Source of the DNA: Paludibacteraceae bacterium
Lineage (GTDB): Bacteria > Bacteroidota > Bacteroidia > Bacteroidales > Paludibacteraceae
Length of the DNA: 5,115 bases
Direction of reading: 5' to 3'
Assembly: GCA_023227695.1 (NCBI GenBank)
Contig: JALNVE010000234.1
Span: 1-5,115 of the forward strand
The notes under the pieces were generated by a model that was not told the origin of the DNA, ran no database searches, and saw only the letters and a list, made by a program, of their open reading frames with translations. Of the stretch, positions 1 to 5,115 are shown one piece after another (the stretch's first letter is position 1; each line of letters starts with the position of its first letter). A program made the translations under genes and the position numbers.

Positions 1-36
1 AAAAGAGAAGGAGGATTTTTACATCCCCCTTCTCTT
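1..36 (-). terminator. Intrinsic terminator, apparently bidirectional
   Basis: Positions 4-16 pair with 23-35 to form a 13-bp stem (one G.U at 12/27 when read on the minus strand) with a 6-base loop at 17-22. On the minus strand the stem starts about 7 bases after the stop codon and is followed by TTTT at the window edge. On the plus strand the same hairpin is followed by TTGTTTT (35-41), so it could also end a convergent gene from the left. This terminator closes the transcription unit of the giant gene. Confidence 0.85.
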
Positions 37-42
37 GTTTTA

Positions 43-258
43 TTAGTACTTAATCAATTTAAATATTTGATCGTTGACTTCTATAACATAAGCACCCGGA
101 GCAAAGCCCGAAGTGTTCAACTTCGTCACGTCAAATCCCTTGTCGTGTCTTATGACAGCACCATTCTCGTTATAGATTGTGAAGCTGTAATCATTACCCT
201 CATAAGAGATGAATAACACATCAGAGAAGGCAGAAGGATAAACGAAGATAGGCGATAA
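43..258 (-). other. T9SS type A-like C-terminal sorting domain, residues 1620-1690
   Basis: The last 71 residues follow a short acidic linker (1594-1619, containing EGESEE). They show the strand order of the type A secretion tail found on type IX substrates: an entry VYP (1625-1627), a VLFISY strand, FTIYNENGAVI (1645-1655) matching the usual 'v.iyd..G..v', a Leu-containing turn ending in SGFAPG, then GAYVIEV (1674-1680) matching 'G.Y.v.v', and a terminal KLIKY matching 'k.vk'. Known role: it directs outer-membrane export and is usually cleaved with attachment to a surface glycolipid. Oddity: the common YPNP entry motif is YPSA here. The gliding-associated type B C-terminal domain was considered and fits less well. 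Confidence 0.85.
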
Positions 259-3200
259 GATATAACGCTCTTCGCTCTCGCCCTCCGCTACGAACTCAGC
301 ATCATTAACATAAGTCGATCTGAAAGCACTAGCCGGAATATTTACTGCAATGCTCTTGATAGTATCAGCACATCCAGCGGCATTCTTAGCAATGAATGTG
401 ATCTCATATTCCCCTTTGTTATAAAAATAACAAACCGGATTTTCAAGATAAGAATAAAGTCCATAATGAGTAGTAGAATAATCCGTATTAAGAGGTTTGA
501 GCAGCTCCCAATAGAACGAAGTTGCATTTTCTGACTTATTATTGAACTGGACTCTAGCTCCCTGTTCAATATCCACTGGAGAATCACTTCTAGAATACTC
601 TGTACCAGCAACAGCAAAATTGAAGTCTGCAACAAGAGGTTCATAAACAACATCGACAGTGCGAGAAGAAGAAGCCCCCGTGTTCACCTCAATTCTAGTA
701 ACTTTAATAGAGAAAGACTCCGTTACATCTTTAAAGTAGACACCATAATGAGTTTCTTCGCCCAAATAAGGAGATTCCACACCAAACATTTTGGTGTAAG
801 CATAGCCATCATAACCCTCATAAGTATAGATATATTTCGAACTTGCTACTTTTTGGTTATTATCATAACAGCGTATGAAAGCCACATCATTCTTACACTT
901 CGCAGATTCAATTGTAATCTCATCATCGAAGATAATAGGTGTATTAATAGTTACCACCTTAAAGATAGGAGAAGAAGACGAACCACACACATTAGAAGCC
1001 GTCATTCTGTAATAAACGATAGAAGAAGAGTCTTCGATAGAGAGAGACTGTTCATCTTTATTAAGGTCAATAACGGATTGAGACATAGTCCATTCATCTT
1101 CCATTTCAGGGTCGACAGAATTATAAGACCAATAAGCCTCAGAGGCATTCTTTACAGAATCAAGCAAATCCAATTTCAACGAAGCCGTTTTTTGAACCAT
1201 GAACTCATTAGATTCAAGTCCATAGGAATCAAGAAACTCTTTAGTAACAGAAGGCCTTATGTAACCTACTTCAGGGATTGAGATGATTTCAACGGAAATC
1301 TCATTAGAAACAGAAGAATATTCACCGCAAGAAGTCAGTCTTCTGTACCAAGTCTTAACCGAGATAGGTTGAGGAGTATAAGATTCCGAAGTTGCATCCG
1401 TCAGATCAATGAATTCATTAACAAATTCATTTTTGTATTGCCATTGATAAGAAGGAGAGACGTAACCACCCTCAATCTTAGTAGCCATGATAGAAGGGAT
1501 ATCGGAACCGGCACAAACCTTACCATCACCATCCATGTAGATACGACCACCGTAGAGAGGAGAAACCCTGTAAGAGGAAGCACATCCTTCAGCACGAGTA
1601 ATAGAAAGTAAACTATCCTTGTACGTTTGAGCATCATAAGGAAGGATGTTACTGCCATAAACAAGGGAAGGAACATCTCCATCACCGCTAGTCAAGAAAT
1701 CCGAAGCTATATCATGTGAAGAAGTCTTCAAGTTCACAACCATTGAAGAATCGGAGTTGACCGTAGTAATGATAGAGAGACCTAAATCAGTCACATAGTC
1801 AACAGAATCCAACTTCTTACCAACGAAAGTAATAACATTACTAGCTAAAGTATCACAACCGTTGCTAGCCAACCTTTTCACCAACGTAGTATCAGTGATA
1901 GCCAGTTCAATGTCTGTACCCGTAGCTAATAATATCTTATCCCAAGAAACACCATCCTTAGAGACCAACCAAGCATAAGAGAAGTTGGAAGCAATTCCGC
2001 CATCAGCGACCGCAGAATCACCAGTGATCTTAACAATAGAACCATTACAAGGAGTAAGATTATCACAAGCTATCACATTATTTTCCTGAGAAAGCTCATC
2101 CGTATTATAAACAGTAACGAGAAGCGGTTCAGTAGAATAACACTTATTTTCGTTAATGATACGAGATTTGCTCCAATCAAATGAGCTTACAGCGTAGAAG
2201 TCCTTCGAGACACCCTCAAATCCGTTCAAATAAGAATCGGTAGAAGGTTTTACGTAACAATCAGCGTTAAGATCATAAATCTTAGAGAAGTCAAAGCCAT
2301 CAGCCTCATAAAGACCCACAACATAATTGAATCCAAGGCTACTAACAGAATCAGCATAAGCAATCATGTCAGAGCGATTAGACATAGATGCCTTTATGAT
2401 TTGTCCCGGACACATCCTATCCTGAACATTAACCAAAGGAGCAGGTATCTTACCATGTACATGAACAAGAACGGCATTTGAAGTATCACTTTGACACATA
2501 TCGTTAGCGATACGGCGGAACCAAGCGTCAGCCTTGATATTTTTCATCGTCAAATTCAAATTGACAGAAGAAGGAATATCAGAGAAGCTAGAACCATCAT
2601 AAGAGAACTGCCATTGGTAAGACTTTGTACCCGAACCGCCCGAAGCAGCATCAAGAGAAAGAGTCAAATCATAACCGTAGCAGATCGTATCAGGGAACGA
2701 CAATTCCGGTTGAGAGAGAGTAGGAAGAGAATCCAAATTAAAATAAGTGACATCGCTTAGACAACCCGTAGAAACGGAAGTAGCCTGAACACCATATTGG
2801 GAAACCTCAAATTCATTAACCCTATCAATCCTTTTACTGAAGACATTGTAATCCTGCCAAGTTTCATTACCTTCTTCATCCAAAACGAACCACTTATATT
2901 TGTAGTTAATGGAATCCTCCACCATTATAGTAACACTCTTCGCATTACAACTATCCTTATCTTGGAAGATAGAAGGATCTTCAGCCCTCTTATATAAAGT
3001 AAAAGAGAAAGGCTCGCTATAAACAGTACCGCAATAAAAATCCTTATAAGTAACCCGGATATAGAATTTATTATTAACCGATTCATCATGGTTTACCATG
3101 GACAATATCATAGAAGGATTAATGACATAACCACTAGCGGCAGAAACGTCAACGATAGAAGTGTAATTCACACCATCAAGAGAAACATCCCAACCCGTAG

Positions 3201-5115
3201 AGTAAACGAATCCCTCATCACCCGACATACCACCAGAAGGATAAGAAGAAACGATATTAGGAATAGTATCATATTGACAGAATGCATTTTTAGAAGAACC
3301 ATCCTCGAAGGCAAGCACACCGGGTTTAAGACTAGTATAATGCTCCAAATGGACCGTATCAGAGAATACCTCCTTGTTAAATTCAGTAATGGCAACACGT
3401 CTAATCCAAATCTCATCAAAATCATCAGCAGCTTCATTTACAAGATCAGCCGACAAAGACAAATCCGTAGCATTTTCAATAACATTCCATTTTGTAGAAG
3501 AAATATTAGTTGAATATTGCCATTTGTAAGAGAATATTCCTGTACTACCATAAGCTTTTTCTATATTATAGATGGCTTGGAAAGGACTATTCAAACAAAC
3601 TTTTTGATCATTTGATATTTTACCTCCATTGCTCTTCCTATAGATAGTAAGAGGCACTTCATAAGCATCACCCTTACAATTATCATCATAAGGCTGGTAA
3701 TATACTTTAGTATCGAAAGTAACGTTAGTCAAGTCAACGTATGCGTTGTTATAAGCTAGCGTATCAGTACAATCGACATCAGAGAACCACGAGCTCTTAT
3801 CAATCGTTAAAACCCTTTTAATAGAAACATTGTCACCTTCCTCAATGCCACTAGGAGATATGATGAACTTTGATTCATCCAAATCCTCTAGTGAGAATAC
3901 CCATTGTCTACCATCGCTATTAGGCGAGGTAAGAGAAGAACAACCATCATTGATCACAAGACGGACAGTTTTAGACTTGTCCATTCTATCCATAGTGAAG
4001 GAACTGAAATATTTAGCATTGTCAGTAAAATTAGATTCCGTACCCTCAATCATAGAGAAATTTCCATTTGTGGAAGCTGTAGAAACGATGCCATCAGCAG
4101 ATTCCCAATAGACCATCAAGGAACCACCATAAGGAAGGGACCCAAAAGAATTGTCTCTCCATGCGGATAATGCCGTAGAAGATAAGACATGATTGATGAT
4201 CTCACCCTTATCTCCGATACAATAATCCGTTTGAGAAGCGGACAAAGATCCGGCCAAACCATCAATTAGATTATCATTGACAGATTTGAGAGTAGGAGCA
4301 ATATGAAGAGAAATCGTATCTGAAGGAACGACAGTCTGAGTTCCTGTCTCATCCAAACCGTAAGTAAGGCGATAGAAATAGTAAACCATATCTTTACCTG
4401 ACGTATTATCAAATTTAACGCCGCAGGTATCAAGATCAACAGTTTTGGTAGTAACCTGTTTGTTGCTATTCTTGCCCATAATAGGACTATTGCAGACACC
4501 ATCGACAATACTAGAGCAATAGAACCATTTATAAGACAAATCTATTCCGGAAGGTTCCGTATAGTTAATTATTCTTCCAATGCTATCAGAACCACTACAA
4601 GCCCAGTCAACATTATTTTCAAACATCAACTTACCACCATTGATCGGTTCTTTCACATCAATAGTTATAATAGTGTCATTAGTACTCATACAACCCCAAC
4701 CATTGATTTTCTTTACCATATAGTTTGTTTTGGCCAACAATGGTTCCGTAATGTAAGGAGATTGTCCTTTAATTGTGTCGATCACCGATATTCCGTCATC
4801 CTTTATAAGTAAATAGTCGAAATCAGGAGATTGTCCTTGAATCGTAGCCTTGTTACCGATCGTAACGATTTGAGTAGCCCGAATATCACTACCGGAAATA
4901 ATAACCGGATCAATCACGCTAAAGATCTTAGCGTAATTGGTTGTATCCTTAGTGTTACAAACCAAATCATTAACAACACGTTTATACATGATGCTTTCAT
5001 GTAAGTCGCCTGTACTGATAAGAGAGGCGTAAGCACTAGAAGAAGTATTAAAGGACCAAGTCTCACCATTGTCAACAGAAGAGATCCAATCGTAAGAATA
5101 GTTCCCGGATCCACC
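43..5115 (-). CDS. Giant Ig-like repeat surface protein with PKD-like domain and T9SS C-terminal sorting domain (5' partial)
   Basis: The frame is open from the right window edge to TAA at 43-45, giving 1690 visible residues with the N-terminus missing. The first ATG in frame (4989-4987) is not the start: the 42 codons before it are open and encode an Ig-repeat strand (SYDW, residues 7-10) whose partner strand (YKRVV, 44-48) lies just after that Met. Order: about 15 Ig-like units (1-1493), a PKD-like domain (about 1494-1593), a linker (1594-1619) and a T9SS type A-like sorting domain (1620-1690). Known for the family: such proteins cross the inner membrane by Sec, cross the outer membrane by the type IX system, and are anchored to the surface or released after the C-terminal domain is cleaved. 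Inferred: a structural or adhesive role, since no catalytic motif was seen. It is rich in Ser, Asp, Thr and Tyr. A terminator follows directly, so it is the last gene of its transcript. Architecture is well supported; precise function is unknown. Confidence 0.93.
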   Translation of the reverse strand, partial: GGSGNYSYDWISSVDNGETWSFNTSSSAYASLISTGDLHESIMYKRVVNDLVCNTKDTTNYAKIFSVIDPVIISGSDIRATQIVTIGNKATIQGQSPDFDYLLIKDDGISVIDTIKGQSPYITEPLLAKTNYMVKKINGWGCMSTNDTIITIDVKEPINGGKLMFENNVDWACSGSDSIGRIINYTEPSGIDLSYKWFYCSSIVDGVCNSPIMGKNSNKQVTTKTVDLDTCGVKFDNTSGKDMVYYFYRLTYGLDETGTQTVVPSDTISLHIAPTLKSVNDNLIDGLAGSLSASQTDYCIGDKGEIINHVLSSTALSAWRDNSFGSLPYGGSLMVYWESADGIVSTASTNGNFSMIEGTESNFTDNAKYFSSFTMDRMDKSKTVRLVINDGCSSLTSPNSDGRQWVFSLEDLDESKFIISPSGIEEGDNVSIKRVLTIDKSSWFSDVDCTDTLAYNNAYVDLTNVTFDTKVYYQPYDDNCKGDAYEVPLTIYRKSNGGKISNDQKVCLNSPFQAIYNIEKAYGSTGIFSYKWQYSTNISSTKWNVIENATDLSLSADLVNEAADDFDEIWIRRVAITEFNKEVFSDTVHLEHYTSLKPGVLAFEDGSSKNAFCQYDTIPNIVSSYPSGGMSGDEGFVYSTGWDVSLDGVNYTSIVDVSAASGYVINPSMILSMVNHDESVNNKFYIRVTYKDFYCGTVYSEPFSFTLYKRAEDPSIFQDKDSCNAKSVTIMVEDSINYKYKWFVLDEEGNETWQDYNVFSKRIDRVNEFEVSQYGVQATSVSTGCLSDVTYFNLDSLPTLSQPELSFPDTICYGYDLTLSLDAASGGSGTKSYQWQFSYDGSSFSDIPSSVNLNLTMKNIKADAWFRRIANDMCQSDTSNAVLVHVHGKIPAPLVNVQDRMCPGQIIKASMSNRSDMIAYADSVSSLGFNYVVGLYEADGFDFSKIYDLNADCYVKPSTDSYLNGFEGVSKDFYAVSSFDWSKSRIINENKCYSTEPLLVTVYNTDELSQENNVIACDNLTPCNGSIVKITGDSAVADGGIASNFSYAWLVSKDGVSWDKILLATGTDIELAITDTTLVKRLASNGCDTLASNVITFVGKKLDSVDYVTDLGLSIITTVNSDSSMVVNLKTSSHDIASDFLTSGDGDVPSLVYGSNILPYDAQTYKDSLLSITRAEGCASSYRVSPLYGGRIYMDGDGKVCAGSDIPSIMATKIEGGYVSPSYQWQYKNEFVNEFIDLTDATSESYTPQPISVKTWYRRLTSCGEYSSVSNEISVEIISIPEVGYIRPSVTKEFLDSYGLESNEFMVQKTASLKLDLLDSVKNASEAYWSYNSVDPEMEDEWTMSQSVIDLNKDEQSLSIEDSSSIVYYRMTASNVCGSSSSPIFKVVTINTPIIFDDEITIESAKCKNDVAFIRCYDNNQKVASSKYIYTYEGYDGYAYTKMFGVESPYLGEETHYGVYFKDVTESFSIKVTRIEVNTGASSSRTVDVVYEPLVADFNFAVAGTEYSRSDSPVDIEQGARVQFNNKSENATSFYWELLKPLNTDYSTTHYGLYSYLENPVCYFYNKGEYEITFIAKNAAGCADTIKSIAVNIPASAFRSTYVNDAEFVAEGESEERYILSPIFVYPSAFSDVLFISYEGNDYSFTIYNENGAVIRHDKGFDVTKLNTSGFAPGAYVIEVNDQIFKLIKY
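337..636 (-). other. PKD-like domain (degenerate), residues about 1494-1593
   Basis: The segment has the layout of a PKD beta-sandwich. There is an early ADFNF strand, a 'GARVQFNNKS' strand (about 1520-1529), ATSFYWE with Trp 1536, a late 'NKGEYEITF' strand (1566-1574) matching the usual 'pGtYtVtL', and 'KNAAGCADTI' at the end matching the usual 'tN..Gc.dt'. Known for the family: PKD domains are structural spacers in surface proteins and often lie next to the sorting domain in T9SS substrates. Oddity: the hallmark FGDG after the Trp is absent, replaced by a longer Tyr/Leu/Asn-rich insert. Only one such domain is visible. Confidence 0.75.
1270..1551 (-). other. Canonical Ig-like unit (residues 1189-1282)
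   Basis: The unit opens with GGRIYMDGDGKVCAG, including Cys 1201, and then has a GGYVSPSYQWQ strand with Trp 1225. A DATSESYTP segment (about 1240-1248) matches the 'GAT...Y.P' turn typical of this repeat family, and WYRRL (1256-1260) is followed by Cys 1263 and a SNEISVEI final strand. It is the best full-length match to the Bacteroidota consensus in the window. Its Cys spacing (62) equals that of the unit at residues 800-891. Confidence 0.82.
2443..2718 (-). other. Canonical Ig-like unit (residues 800-891)
   Basis: This is one of the two clearest copies of the repeat. It has an opening DTICYG segment with Cys 812, a Gly/Ser-rich GGSG turn, the SYQWQFSYDG strand and turn (832-841), WFRRI (865-869), and a closing Cys at 874 followed by a Ser/Asn-rich final strand. 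The two Cys are 62 residues apart, consistent with a disulfide tying the two ends of the fold. The pattern matches Ig-like repeats commonly seen in large T9SS-exported proteins of Bacteroidota; the disulfide is inferred. Confidence 0.8.
3325..3630 (-). other. Canonical Ig-like unit without a closing Cys (residues 496-597)
   Basis: It opens with GGKISNDQKVC (Cys 507), carries SYKWQYS (529-535), a Trp-containing turn and an ENAT segment (547-550), then WIRRV (570-574). Where other units have Cys shortly after the Arg strand, this one reads EFNKEVFSD, so Cys 507 has no obvious partner inside the unit. Otherwise it is a normal member of the array. Confidence 0.75.
4900..5115 (-). other. First visible Ig-like unit, cut by the window edge
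   Basis: Residues 1-72 begin with GGSG, SYDW (7-10) and a DNGETW turn (15-20), followed by the YKRVV strand at 44-48 and a Cys at 53. This is the second half of the standard unit; its opening strands and first Cys must lie to the right of the window. It shows that the gene continues beyond 5115 and that the Met at 4989-4987 sits inside a folded domain. Confidence 0.78.

Larger units (their letters stand above)
637..5115 (-). repeat. Array of about 15 divergent Ig-like domains (protein-level repeats)
   Basis: Residues 1-1493 divide into units of roughly 80-120 residues sharing a Bacteroidota Ig-like pattern. A Trp-centred strand recurs as SYDW 7-10, SYKW 194-197, SYKW 529-532, KYKW 739-742, SYQW 832-835, SYAW 1046-1049, SYQW 1222-1225 and AYW 1327-1329. 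An Arg-containing strand follows each of most of these: YKRVV 44-48, YFYRL 246-250, WIRRV 570-574, FYIRV 684-688, WFRRI 865-869, VKRLA 1079-1083, WYRRL 1256-1260 and YYRMT 1368-1372. Some units open with GG(K/R) (160-162, 497-499, 1189-1191). Approximate units: 1-72, 73-154, 155-272, 273-495 (probably two), 496-597, 598-710, 711-799, 800-891, 892-1009, 1010-1099, 1100-1188, 1189-1282, 1283-1390, 1391-1493. Boundaries are estimates by eye. Repeats are similar only at protein level, with no long DNA identity, so the array looks old. Units at 273-495, 892-1009 and 1391-1493 match the pattern poorly. Confidence 0.8.

Noticed and set aside
960..1050. Purine-rich plus-strand stretches with repeated GAAGAA
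   Set aside because: They are explained by runs of Ser (TCT/TCC) codons on the coding strand. The small GAAGA/TCTTC palindrome there is too short to mean anything.
1187..1193. A6 run followed by C on the coding strand as a possible frameshift or phase-variation site
   Set aside because: The heptamer is not in the phase needed for -1 slippage (the codons read CAA AAA ACG), the tract is short, and the frame stays open on both sides.
748..1281. Plus-strand open frame of 177 codons
   Set aside because: It is antisense to the giant gene. Its product is rich in Arg and Ile with no recognisable domain, as expected from the complement of Ser/Asp-rich coding sequence.
1507..1536. DGDG at residues 1195-1198 as a calcium-binding loop
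   Set aside because: It lacks the spacing of a DxDxDG loop and sits in the variable opening segment of a normal Ig-like unit.
1401..1685. Minus-strand out-of-frame open stretch rich in Leu and Val resembling a membrane protein
   Set aside because: The hydrophobicity comes from reading the T-rich coding strand in the wrong frame. The main frame is continuous through this region.
3088..3513. Plus-strand open frame of 141 codons
   Set aside because: It lies fully inside the well-supported minus-strand gene, has a biased Arg/Ile/Asn composition and no family match.
4987..4989. ATG encoding Met before YKRVV as the gene start
   Set aside because: The same frame is open for 42 more codons to the window edge, and those codons encode the first half of the Ig unit that this Met lies within. 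No signal peptide follows the Met.

Overview
The window is essentially one gene. A single open reading frame on the minus strand enters at the right edge (5115), runs leftwards without a stop, and ends with a TAA at 43-45. The visible part is 1690 codons; the N-terminus, including any signal peptide and the true start codon, lies outside the window. Residue numbers below count the first visible codon (5115-5113) as residue 1.

The product is a very large modular cell-surface or secreted protein of the Bacteroidota type. From N to C it has about 15 divergent Ig-like (immunoglobulin-fold) units of roughly 80-120 residues. Their recurring signature is an opening GG, a Cys, a 'SYxW..S.dG' strand, a 'W/Y-x-R-R/K-hydrophobic' strand and often a closing Cys. 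They are followed by one degenerate PKD-like domain, a short acidic linker and a C-terminal domain of about 71 residues. That last domain resembles the type A sorting signal of the type IX secretion system (T9SS). No enzymatic domain was recognised, so a structural or adhesive surface role is the best inference.

Between the stop codon and the left edge is a strong 13-bp hairpin with T-rich flanks on both strands. It reads as a bidirectional intrinsic terminator closing this transcription unit. No second gene, RNA gene, mobile element, CRISPR array or promoter is supported.

The organism is inferred to be a T9SS-bearing member of the Bacteroidota (for example Bacteroidales or Flavobacteriia). 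The basis is the domain architecture, the sorting domain and a moderately AT-rich composition; no narrower assignment is justified. I did not find evidence of a new multi-gene system here. The most interesting points are features of the giant protein itself: 19 candidate Bacteroidetes-type O-glycosylation motifs, a fixed 62-residue Cys-Cys spacing in three repeats, an atypical PKD domain and an atypical start of the sorting domain.
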